NCBI GenBank assembly: GCA_949752745.1
Contig: OX457027.1
Span: 17,068,603 to 17,132,602, forward strand
Length of the DNA: 64,000 nt
Source: Protula sp. h YS-2021
Taxonomy: Eukaryota > Annelida > Polychaeta > Sabellida > Serpulidae
Direction of reading: 5' to 3'
Both the position numbers and the translations under genes were made by a program. Positions 53,997-64,000 of this stretch are shown here, piece after piece. The notes beneath the pieces were generated by a model. The model had not been told where the DNA came from. It saw only the letters and a program-made list of their open reading frames with translations, and did no database searches. Numbering within the stretch: position 1 is the first letter of the stretch; each line of letters begins with the position of its first letter.

Positions 53997-54300
53997 AGTG
54001 AGGATCTTTGTCTCCTGGCTGCCCTTCTCAGGGCGGCCACCACATATTATGAAATGAGCTGATTCTGTCATGGTGTTTGTGTGTGTGTGCGTGCGTGGAA
54101 AAAAGTAGAGATCGAACGATCATTCCAAACCAGCTTTTTCCGAGCGTGTGCTCAGCCGTTGCTATAAATGGCCATCTACTCCAAAACACCCATGGGTGTT
54201 CTAAATCACTAGACAAGCGATCCAGAACACCCATGGTTGTTCTAAATTAATAGAATATTCTAGGAAAAAAAATGATTTTGAACACCCATTTTCCCCTACT
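53997..54300 (-). repeat. Polinton right terminal inverted repeat
   Basis: Reverse counterpart of 32,583-32,882, with ctcctggctgcccttctcag at its inner edge and paired AACACCCATGG palindromes at 54,184-54,199 and 54,223-54,242. Confidence 0.92.
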
Positions 54301-54306
54301 GTTAAC
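54301..54306. other. Target-site duplication, right (GTTAAC)
   Basis: Exact match of 32,577-32,582. Confidence 0.9.
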
Positions 54307-54484
54307 AGGTTAAGTAAATTAACTAAAATGCTGTAGAATGATATTTTTTGGTATATAATTTTCCTCTGAGGCCTTAAAATTGAGGGCGGCCAGGTATTCA
54401 GTTAAATCTTACTTGAGCATTCGTTTGCCCTGAGAATTATTGCTAATTTTGGAAGTAGGATACGCAAATAAGTTACTGGATCAA

Positions 54485-54660
54485 TAGATATGATATTTTC
54501 AGGTTTTGAATCTGACAGTCACTTAAACAGTTTTTAACACATTTGTGTTTTATTTTGCCCCGAAAAACATGTGCCATTTTCGCGGATGCAACTTAGGGGT
54601 TCATATAAAATTCAATGGTTTCCTGCTTACTCGTTCGCTGGTATCCGAGACTAGCAGCAT
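54485..54660 (+). repeat. Direct repeat, left copy
   Basis: ggttttgaatctgacagtca ... acacatttgtgttttattttg ... tggtttcctgcttactcgttc + gctgg; matches 59,080-59,250 in the same orientation. Confidence 0.75.
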
Positions 54661-54947
54661 TACATCCCTCCCAACCTTTAAATTTTTTTATTCTAGAATT
54701 CAAGAGTTCTTTTCTTCTCATCATTGCTGAGTCTGTAAAAAATACCTTATATTTCAAACTAAAGTAATTTTCTTAGCAAAATTCAACATAAAAATAAAAC
54801 AAACAAACTGAAGCTCAAAAACAAATGTTGAGTCTTTGGAACATTTTCAGGACTTATATATCGTCATTTGAGTTTCAAATACAAAATTTCCTTCCTTCCT
54901 TGGAGTAGAACAGGAACATGACAGTCTTGAACACGAAGTACTTATCC

Positions 54948-54975
54948 AATTCTATTCTATTCTATTCTATTCTGG
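54948..54975. repeat. (TTCTA)n microsatellite
   Basis: Five to six ATTCT pentamers directly downstream of the end of the CR1-like fragment. Confidence 0.9.
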
Positions 54976-55014
54976 TTTTTATAACGCCCTTATGCCTAAG
55001 CGCAACAATCGAGC

Positions 55015-56075
55015 ACGATTAACACTAAAAATATGCTTTACTAAAAAGACGAGTCTTTAGCATTCGCTTAAACATATTAAAGTTTTTTGCAGTTTTTATG
55101 CTCCCTGGTAATGCATTCCATAATGTAGGAGTTGCATGACTAAAACTTCTTAGTCCATACTTCAGATTACACTTTGGTACAACTAAAAGGTCCTGTTCCA
55201 CAGAACGAAGTGTGCGTCGTGGTTGATATTTGACTATCATATCTGAAATGTATTCCGGGGCAAGTCCATGCAGGGCCTTATATGTCAATGATATGACTTT
55301 ATACTGGATTCGCTGTTCGATCGGTAACCAATGTTATAGGTGCATGTTTTGGAGCGAGTTTAACTAAACGAGCGGCTGCATTCATGACGGATTGGAAATT
55401 GGATATAGTGATCTTTGGTAGAATACAGTTCGCATACTCCAAACGGGAGATCACTAACGCGTGAACAAGGCTTTTGGCTGCATTTTCGGTAAGGAATTGC
55501 CTAATACTCCAAATTCAGCGAATGTAGTAGTAGCACTTGCTACATATGTTGTTTATGTGCTTCTGCATGTTTAGGTTTGGATCCATGATTACCCCTAAAT
55601 TACGTGCCTCATGTGTCCTCTCTACTATGGCGTCCTTAAGGTGAAGCTAGTGAACTGCGACATTATCCATATTGTTTGGGCTTGCGATCACAAGGAACTC
55701 AGTTTTATCTTGGTTCAGCTTTAATTTATTACGGAACATCCAATCACTGATGGAATTGATGCTATTCGTGAGACAACCACAGGCTGTACGTTGGTCAATG
55801 ACTGACTTAGGGTTAGCTGACTTTTTAATCTGTGTGTCATCTGCATAGCAGTGGAACCAAAGGTGAAGAGCAAACATAAGATGTCCAAGTGGTCTAGTGG
55901 AATCACTATACAATCTGGGACCAATTTTCGAACCCTGTGGTGCAGAACAATTTAGCTCCTTAATGTCAGATAACACATCATCTCCGGGGTACAATAACGA
56001 GTAAACTAATAAACACAACAAATAATATGTATTTGCTATCTGCCACTTTACAATCACTGAAACATGAAGCACAAG
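55015..56075 (-). pseudogene. CR1-like non-LTR retrotransposon fragment
   Basis: Minus strand. RT pieces: LNCSAPQGSKIGPRLYSD, WFHCYADDTQIK (catalytic YADD, about 55,840), WMFRNKLKLNQDKTEFLVIA, HALVISRLEYANCILPK-like. The C-terminus (55,288-55,025) has YKALHGLAPEYISDMI, and YGLRSFSHATPTLWNALPGS then FNMFKRMLKTRLFSKAYF, the standard CR1/L2-type end. Stops and shifts between. The (ATTCT)n tract lies where a CR1-type 3' microsatellite tail would be. Confidence 0.85.
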
Positions 56076-56249
56076 TAAACATTTTTAATTAAACACATAA
56101 TTTTCGAACTCCTTAGGCGCGCGACACACATTCAATTGGGTTTGCGCCCAGACGCAGTGACCTGAGTACGGTTTATGTGAGTCATTAACAATCGACGCAG
56201 GGGTAGTAGTGGAGCGTCTGCAAGACGAGTGTTCATCACAGGTGGCTTA

Positions 56250-58650
56250 TCACGAACTGTCGTCATCATCATCAGAATCAAGGCAATGGGTACACTGAAA
56301 CTTTCCGGAAGTGTGACACATTATACTTGATGACTTTAGCGTTTGGACTATCGGTAAGCATATTCTCATTCTTACTGACCACGTACTGATCACGGTCATT
56401 GGATATGGTCTGTGCAAAGGAGTAGACTTAGTGCGACATGTATCTTTCACGACAACGATGTCCCACATACGACTTCGCGTCATGATACTTTTCATTTTCA
56501 ACTTCGCGAACGTATCCTGCGATCATAGTTAAGAGTCATCACCTGGAGATTCAATTCGCGAGAGTCCCGTGTAAATTGATGCACAGAACAAGAGCGCAGC
56601 TGGTTGAATTTTCGTGGTTGTATGAGGCGTAGTGCGATATGAAAGGTGAAAATGCGAAGTTCCTGCCTCGAGTTCTGGTTCGTAGCTATAGATACTTTTA
56701 CCGTTTTCTTTATATTTGCATAAACTGTTCAATCTCGGGAGGCCAAAGCGGTGTTAATTTTCTGTGCTTAAAACTACTATTTTCAGCAAATTTAGATAAT
56801 TTCTCGACGTTCAACGGAGGAACATTGTCTGAACGCATAACATGGAGAATGCCTATCCTTGCCAATATATTGTCGAGTTTCAGTATAACGGTACTATTCA
56901 ATGTTTTTGACAAGCGGTTACCTACCTAATGTTGAATAAATTACTGGTCTCAATAGTTAGTCATACCTAGAAAGGTACTATCGTCAGAAGCCTTTTCAGG
57001 TTGGGGGACATTTCCGAGTTCGCGTTAATTTTCGCCGAATAAGGTCATCCTTTGAGAACACATGATCATCAAATTCAATAGATCCGGTTTCGAACTCACA
57101 CTGTTCAGGAGCAAGATCTTTCCACGGATACGCTGAAAGAGAGCTTTCAAGTGGTCACCAGTGTCAGAACCGTAACATAAAATGTCATAGCTAGTGTTCA
57201 AAACGCCTTTGAGGCCAGGCAGTGCTTTCTTAATCTCGTTTTTGAAACACTTCGGCAGCATTGTGTATACCAAAGAACAGTCTAGAGTACATTTTTAAAC
57301 CTTCATGAATAGCAAAAGTTGTGATATACCATGACTTCATGGTTGGTTATAATCCTGATTTAAGTAAATCTTACTGAATACCTTTGCGCCATTTAGCTCA
57401 TTAACTATTTCGTCCATAGTAGGAGAAACACGATGCTTTCGTTTAATCACACGATTTGCAAAGCGCATGTCCACACAAACGCGAATTTTATCCGGGGTCT
57501 TTTTAGGAACAACTACGATAATAGACACCCATGGGGATAGTCTGCAGGGTTTTCTTAAACATCACGGCCTATTTGTCTCTCAGTATCCTTGCTCACGGGA
57601 AACGGTACACGACGTTGGTTTTGAACAACTGAAGAAACAGATTCATCGATATGCAGTTTTAGTTTAACATTTTCAGTTCACGAAGACCGGAAAAAATGTC
57701 TTTGTATTCAGCCGTTGAGGCTCTGATATGTGGAGACTCAGTTTTTACTTTCGAAAAGTGACTGTGCAGCGGAGGACCTTAGATATGTTCCAGTTAAGCA
57801 GTGAACGATCATATATATTTACCGCAAAACCCAATATAAGTGACACACTCTTTGTCAGCGGTGTCTATCGACGCTTAGAATTTACCACGAATGTCAAGGG
57901 GGGTATTACTCTTGCAAGCACACACGTATTTACCATGCGATTGCAACACATGCTTGTCCTGCAGTTTTTCAAAGTCTTTCGCCAAAATTACGTTAACACT
58001 GGCACCGGACTCCATAAAACTGTAACCTCAGTATCGTTAACTTTTAACAATGAAAAGCGGATCTCAAGAATTTTTTGGTCTGAAATTTGGCGTACAGTGG
58101 TTTCATGCACTTAGAACATATCTTACTTCTTGCTCGGCGGTTTTCCAAGAGCGCAAAATCATCTTTCTTACCACAGTTATTTCACTCTTTACTCTGGCCA
58201 GGACAATGAATTTTATGTGGCTAGCAATATGTACATTTGGGACATTTCTTATGCTGTTGCTTCTTTTGCGGCCTTTTCAGCTGGTCCACTGTTGCAACTT
58301 GTTTCTTTTGTGTCTTTCTTCTTACATCTGAGCCTTTAGAGGACGACAAAAAATTCACCATTTGTGTAGTATTTACATGTCAGCCGACTGGTATTCGGGC
58401 ACTTCGCAAGCCTTACCAGCTTTTAACAATGTTTCGAGATCCCAGGTATGCTTATTTAAACATTTACGACGTAATTTTTGCCTATGCAGCGAGAAATAAT
58501 GCCGATTTCGGTATCTATTCAGCGGCAGCACGTAAATGGGAAGCATATTTCGGCTGGCATCGGCTTCGTGTGTCTAAATTCATATTTTGGATACGAGGCG
58601 ACTTGACATAGTGAAGCATGCTTCAAGTGCTTGTACACCTCTCTCAAATT
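56250..58650 (-). pseudogene. Ty3/gypsy LTR retrotransposon remnant
   Basis: Minus strand. A gag end near 58,620 (ALEACFTMSSRLVS), zinc-knuckle-like cysteines near 58,130-58,290 (CPKCTYC, ECNNCGKKDDFA), an aspartic protease motif at about 58,010 (MESGASVNVI), reverse transcriptase (IIVVVPKKTPDKIRVCVDMR at 57,528, then TMDEIVNELNGAKVFSK), the following RT part (57,273-57,025), then integrase (GILHVMRSDNVPPLNVEKLS near 56,840 and YRTTPHTTTKIQPAALLF near 56,620). RNase H is not visible between 57,020 and 56,930, so an internal deletion is likely. No LTRs identified. Confidence 0.85.
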
Positions 58651-59079
58651 GATCATCAGCGAGGATATTTTCACCTGCTAGAATATCGAACTTCTGCTCA
58701 TCCAGAATAACATTGAAAATATATGAATCATATATCATATAAATCTCCCCCAAAGTGAAGAAGTGCTAGAGCCATCCCTGGTCATTTACGTTGAATCCTC
58801 TTTTGCGATATCGTTTTGGGTCTTTCCCCCAACTAACACTGATACCATCAGTGTTTGCACAGTCAAACGGAGGGTACGTTCAAGCTGCAGGTATATTTGT
58901 CGCCATTTTGGACACGGACAATATAAAAGTACTATATACACTATCAGTCACAACAGATGTGAAGGCTGCCATGAACAATTACTGAGTCACGATATGCATG
59001 TAGGCGATATTAGGGAATCTTGCCACTTTACAATTCAAACACAGTAAAAGCACATGAAAATGCTCATAGATAATCCTCG

Positions 59080-59250
59080 TCGCCAATATGATGTTCTAAG
59101 GTTTTTGAATCAGACAGCAAATTTAACAGTTTGGAACACATTTGTGTTTTTAACCCTAAAAACATATTCCGTTTTTGTCAGCTCGATGCAACCTAGCTAT
59201 CTGTGTAAAATTCACTGGTTCCCTGCTTACCCGTTCGCTGGAAATTTGAT
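59080..59250 (+). repeat. Direct repeat, right copy
   Basis: ggtttttgaatcagacagca ... acacatttgtgtttttaacc ... tggttccctgcttacccgttc + gctgg; partner of 54,485-54,660. Confidence 0.75.
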
Positions 59251-59259
59251 GTAAAACTT

Positions 59260-62200
59260 AATTTTCTGTTAACCGAATCTCATATGTGATTTCTGTATAC
59301 GAGGTGATCCATTTACACTAATTTATGAAACATTTCTATTTGCATTTTAATGGGGAGATCCTCTTCATGTGTAGTGTACGCAGTACATGTTATGTGTCCT
59401 TAGCCTCTAAGTAAACTTATAACTGTTTTTAAAAATTCGTTGAAAATGATGAGTAGACCGATGTATTTAAAAAATATATCTAACTTTTAATTATGGAGGA
59501 CAATTGTTTGGATTAGGATTTGGGTTAGGATTTTGTGATTTATTTTTCTCCTGTCTGCTTGTACGACTAGCTCGCAATAGTTTTTCAGTGCTTTTGGTAA
59601 TTTTTATAAGATTCTGCCAAAGTTGAACCAGTGTACACGGTTATGCGTATTTTAAGGAATTATAAGTAGGGTGTCCTATGGTTATACTGTTAAAATTATT
59701 AGCTGTTAACTAGTTTTAGAAGTCGCTTATATAAAAGAGCAAGTAGGAATGTCGAACGACACATGTCAATTTCATAAAAATACAGCATTTTTCTTTTCTC
59801 TTTTGATGAATATTTGGAACCATAGTTGCGATTTTGGAGGCAATACCCACTTCAGATATTTTGACTAGATATATTAGATCCATGTCAAACAACTTTATTT
59901 TTCATACAAAATTGTGAGGCTTCAATTGCAAATCTGCACTTAAGTGAGGAAAATTTACTTAAAGCCAGTTCCTTTATCCGTAATTGTTTCGATTCTTTTG
60001 AGAAGATTTCGACGGGGATTTAAGATTGCTAAAGGCATTGCCGATGGTTGAATGAAGTGTGCAACGTTGTTTATATAATTGGAAATGAGACACCTGTTGT
60101 TCATGAGTCCGCGGTTATCCTTTTATCGTGTACCTCGTTAATTTACAGCACATTGTACAGTTGAAGGGCAATAGGAACTCGTTTACTATAGAGTGTTCTA
60201 CATGCATTTTGTCGCTTTTAAGGCTGAAGAATGCTCTTATTAAACCCTTATGAAATAGTCGCTAGAACTGGGTGAGAAGCTAACGATCAGTCTCAAGTAT
60301 GAAGTAGCCTGAAGTGTGAAAATTACGTACGACAATATATTTAGTGTTCATAATGACCACTGATGAATTTCCTTTAAATTCTTATGTAACCATATGTGAT
60401 ACATTTTTGATCTATTGAACTGCAGTTAAACATATCGAAAATGAAACACTAACCTTGAAAACTGTATGAAAAAACATCTTTGTTGTTGATACTTACACAA
60501 GTGTCCTAATCCTACACTGATAAAATGGCATTAGCTACTCGCATTTAAAATCTTTATTTTTGGTTTAAACCCACAGGAAAGGTTTGCGACAAATTTGTTG
60601 GTAGCGTTGAACCACTTGCATATGAAAGGTCGTGCTGATTTTGGGCAATGTTATCAACTTCCAATTCTCTATTGCATCTCTGGTCGGTTTCGATTCCATC
60701 ATCTAAGTATGCACTGCTTTTATCGATGCTTGCAAATCTTTGTCCAGGGTGGAAAGAAAATGCATTGCTCTGATCTGTAAGATAAGGTATTTTTCTGCTT
60801 ACCAGACGATACTTTTATGTAATATATAATGACACATAGAAAAATGAAAAAAAAAATACTCCAAAATTAATTCTCTTGTTAAAACAATTTGCGTATTCCA
60901 TTTCACAGCTCCAAACTGTTGTTTGATTTTACTTTTGCTACGGACACTGGATACAAATTTGATACCATCGAGGCAGAAACCAGGGTAACGGATGGGGATT
61001 ATTAATAATGAGTACCGAATACTAGAATTACACAGGCGCCTTTGTTTGAGTTTCTGGCTATTGAAAGCCTCGGGTAGGTTCAATAGGTTAATGTAAGTGT
61101 ACCAGTGTGGATTTTTAGCAGTAGGGTGAAAATGATTCAGCTTTACATTTTTCATAAAACGTACCGATTTTTTATATTCAACTTTAACCTTTTGTATTAG
61201 CTTTTTTGATGATTCTTATATAAAAAGCTTTTGTACAATACCATCTGCAGGGATACTGCAGCGACCGATTGACTCTTCGTCATAGTCGCGCGGATTGGGA
61301 GGCGGTTCTGTTAGGGTACCTGAACCTTTAAACAAAAATTAGAAATGTTAAGTTTTTCAGGTGCACTGGTACCTTAATCGAAAGTAGGACTACTACGAAA
61401 ACTACCATACATTCATGGTTATTCAAATTTCAGCTGCACAGTTTTTTCACATTTAGGATTACCTGATACTTTTTAGCCCGGCTTACGTCTACTTAAAATT
61501 TTTGTTTCGATTCACATGTTTAGATTTTTGAATTTTGAAAAACTTCTTTTTGTTAGTGATTAAAAATATTCCTAAAACATATGGTTGCCTCAGTTGCTGT
61601 GGATTACGGTTGTGTTAGTTATACTAATTCACTCATTTCAGCATATAATCTTTTAAAAATAACAAAACAGTAAAAGCTTTTACAAACAGCAACAGTTCTT
61701 AGTAATATCTGCCAGTATCAGTCTATTTGGAAGCATGCCTGCTACTTCACCTGTGTCATTTTACTATAATGTCTTGTTGTTGATCTGCCAAACGTTGGGA
61801 TCTTCTAAATTTCCAAACATATTATCAAAACTTTACAGCCCTTGTCCGAACTTTTCTGCTGTCATATCGGTATTCATATACAAAAAAATCTTAAATCGTT
61901 CAGCGAAACCGTCACAACCCTGATTAAACCTTTTGGAGCAAGTTTCCTGCTGTCATAGTTTCAAAGTAATGTTAAACTTTAAGCAATATGATGAATCTTC
62001 ATTTTAATATTTTGACACAAATCTTAAGTAGACTAAAAGTAGACTAAGATATAAATATTATGGAAACCGTTTCTACTCCCACCGCTTATAACCGGACCAT
62101 TTTAATGTGCTGGAGTTCAAACAATGTAGAATGTAGAGCATCTTCCGATAAATCCACAATCAGCACAAAGTAGAGTTATTAGGTATTTTAGCATAAATTG

Positions 62201-62640
62201 GCACAATAAATATGCCTTGTGCAATCCCTTGCAAGTCGCCTTTTGACAGCTACAACATCTAGAATGTACCTTTACAAATTTTATTGTTATTTTGATAAAT
62301 GTTGTTTGTTTGAATAAAGTAAATGTAAGTACCGATGTAGCTGAAATTATAAATTTCCAGAAATGTTATCAAGCTTTCAAATCATTGGTAGAAGTCGTTA
62401 CGTTATTACGCATGCTTCACTTGAAGATCTATCTTGGCGGAAATAAGAATTCTTTACTGTTTAAAAAACTTTTTGGAAGGATTCAACTTGTTTTATAAGT
62501 TGGATTCTTTTCATAGTGACTTAAGAACTAAATCGAGTTTATTTTGAGAAACCAGATCGAGTTCTTAGTTTTCTAGCAAAATTAAATCATTTAAGCGTGA
62601 CGAATGTCATTTTATATGAATGCAGGTATTTATTGTTTAT
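59260..62640. other. Unannotated AT-rich DNA
   Basis: No gene, repeat family or terminal structure recognised. Only short chance open frames. Confidence 0.5.
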
Positions 62641-62642
62641 AT

Positions 62643-63281
62643 AAACAAGTATACCAGTGAACTGGTCCCCCGCCACACCTCCGTTTTTGAAATAAAACAG
62701 TTCGAGTAACCTTGACCTTTGACCCAAGGTCATAAAAACCTGATCAGGTCAAGATCCTAGCTTCTCAATCCAGCTGCCATTTTTATTTGTAATCCGTCCA
62801 GCCGAACTTCACATATCATGTCCACAACAGCGTGCACATGACTCACAACCTGAGATATTGTGTCCCCAACAGAAAAATTTAAGAGTTTCAGTGATCTTAA
62901 AAGTTACCTTAACCTTTACCCAAGGTCACCAAAACGTAATCATGTCAAGTGCCTTCGCCAATCATTCTATTAATTAAAATCTGTCCGCCTTATACAACAG
63001 CAATCATCCAACTGCTCTGTTGCAACTTACTTCTATAAATAGCGGCTATCACACATTTTCATAGCATTTCAAAAATTGGGAATTTTTCAATTTTTGACAA
63101 AAATAAAAAATAACCATGCGTTGCATACGTCCAATATATGTACTCTCTCTGTGCAAGAAAGAAATTAAATAACTTATTAGCTACTGAGATATAGCATTGA
63201 CAAACTTACCACCATAGATGGGGACAGACAGACGGATATAAGTACCCCGTTCCGCGCCACGCGCGGTGGCGGGGGACTAAA
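62643..63281 (+). repeat. Dispersed hairpin-ended repeat, copy 3
   Basis: Starts AACAAGTATACCAGTGAACT + GGTCCCCCGCCACACC and ends GACAGACAGACGG ... GCGCGGTGGCGGGGGACTAA. The body has two units with ccttgacctttgacccaagg and accttaacctttacccaagg. GTCCCCCGCCAC at the front is inverted at the back. Confidence 0.78.
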
Positions 63282-64000
63282 AAGTATATATAACAAAGAA
63301 GATTTATAGAGATCATTAGAAAATATGTTGTAGTTTACTTTGCAATAAATCGTAGAAAAAAGATCGAATCTTATGGAAATTTTTTATAATCAAAAGCAGA
63401 TATTAAATTATAGAAATTGTTCTTAAAAATGTCTGGTCGTATAATCCTGTGTTTAATAGCATCGGTGTAGGAGATAAAAGAACAGTCAACGTTTTGGCCA
63501 TATCTTCCATTTGTTGCCTCTCAGACGTAATCCGCTTATTTCGTTATGGGACCTAGTGCAAAACAATGCCAATATTTTCTATAAAGTCATTTTCTTTTTC
63601 TTTTTCCTTTTTTTTATTTTACTTTCCCCTTTCAGATGATATGTTTGTGTTTAAGCTGGGCATCCTATTTGCTATTTTTGTGGGAATTCGGTTTTTCATT
63701 TCAAAAATAGTATCAAACCACTCCTCAAGCCAGAGACATATAACACACGTTTATTCTGTTTCTTCTGAATTTTGTTTTGTAACATTTGTGCTTATTTTGT
63801 AAAAAAAACCCCGCTGTATTAGGTCCTTTGTTTCCTGATCTAAACGCAGTGATTCAGTTGGTATTTTACAAAAAAAATTAAGAGACATAGAATGTGAACT
63901 AAATGCGGAGGTGGAGAATTATAAATACATGACCTAATTTTCAGCCAAGTAATCAGATTATACATCAGACTAAAGGCTGTAATATACACAAACCAAACGA
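63282..64000. other. Unannotated AT-rich DNA
   Basis: No recognised feature. A 78-codon open frame at 63,566-63,802 is hydrophobic by chance (T-rich DNA). Confidence 0.45.

Larger units (their letters stand above)
32583..54300. mobile_element. Polinton/Maverick element, complete ends, inactive
   Basis: 21.7 kb from AGTGGTTGG to CCCCTACT (reversed AGTAGGGG). The flanking 6-bp duplication GTTAAC is exact (32,577-32,582 and 54,301-54,306). AG at the termini, a 6-bp duplication and long inverted repeats are Polinton hallmarks. Contents match the family: protein-primed DNA polymerase B, retroviral-type integrase, adenain-like protease, packaging ATPase, double-jelly-roll capsid, penton-type minor capsid and pVI-like protein. 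Left-half genes read mostly plus and right-half genes minus. Nearly all have stops or frameshifts. A nested inverted-repeat element and a composite satellite sit at 40-45 kb. Confidence 0.95.

Noticed and set aside
58050..58611. Plus-strand frames across 57.7-58.6 kb with hydrophobic stretches
   Set aside because: Antisense shadows of the gypsy gag-protease region.
63566..63802. A 78-codon hydrophobic frame resembling a membrane protein
   Set aside because: T-rich DNA gives Phe/Leu-rich translation by chance; no family motif or splice support.

Overview
This window is animal nuclear DNA: one large intron-rich gene, decayed transposable elements and many tandem repeats. The gene is an invertebrate-type NHE8 (SLC9A8) Na+/H+ exchanger. 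Several dispersed repeats end in (GACA/GACG)n tracts followed by a C-rich/G-rich hairpin, a type I associate with molluscan genomes. A mollusc or other lophotrochozoan is the best guess, but it is an inference.

Minus strand, 18-31,834: SLC9A8. Fifteen coding exons can be placed by splice sites, reading phase and family motifs, running from a signal-peptide exon at 31.8 kb to the stop codon at 18-20. Only the exon 7/8 boundary is unresolved. The 72-bp exon at 1,907-1,978 is easy to miss. The striking feature is that four of its exon-intron junctions have been copied next to the real junction. These are the exon 6 acceptor (37-bp unit), the exon 7 3' part (49-bp unit), the exon 12 donor (67-bp and longer units) and the exon 14 3' part (two degenerate copies, plus a likely GC-AG donor). 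The introns also hold a 17-bp array studded with CACGTG, a 9.0-kb insertion with terminal inverted repeats that carries two large satellites (51 bp and about 145 bp), a 0.77-kb hAT-type element with an exact 8-bp target duplication, a second hAT-like element, and a dead non-LTR retrotransposon with an RNase H domain.

32,583-54,300: a whole Polinton/Maverick. It starts with AGT, ends with ACT, has roughly 300-bp inverted repeats and is flanked by an exact 6-bp target duplication (GTTAAC). The plus-strand left half carries cysteine-rich or zinc-finger ORFs, a protein-primed DNA polymerase B, and a run of small ORFs of which one is a convincing PC4-like ssDNA-binding domain. The minus-strand right half carries remnants of protease, major capsid, pVI-like minor protein, penton-type minor capsid, packaging ATPase and integrase, then several unrecognised genes. 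Two subterminal genes read outward toward the TIRs, one of them with a RING-type cysteine cluster. Almost every gene has stops or frameshifts, so the copy is inactive. Younger insertions sit inside it: a long-armed inverted-repeat element around a zinc-finger ORF, and a miniature copy of the composite satellite seen in the NHE8 intron. The first SLC9A8 coding exon has an acceptor just before its ATG, so the Polinton may lie in a 5' UTR intron.

54.3-64 kb: a CR1-like retrotransposon fragment, a Ty3/gypsy remnant without a visible RNase H, a direct repeat pair flanking both, and one more hairpin-ended repeat. I recognise no cellular gene there. No tRNA, rRNA or CRISPR was seen.
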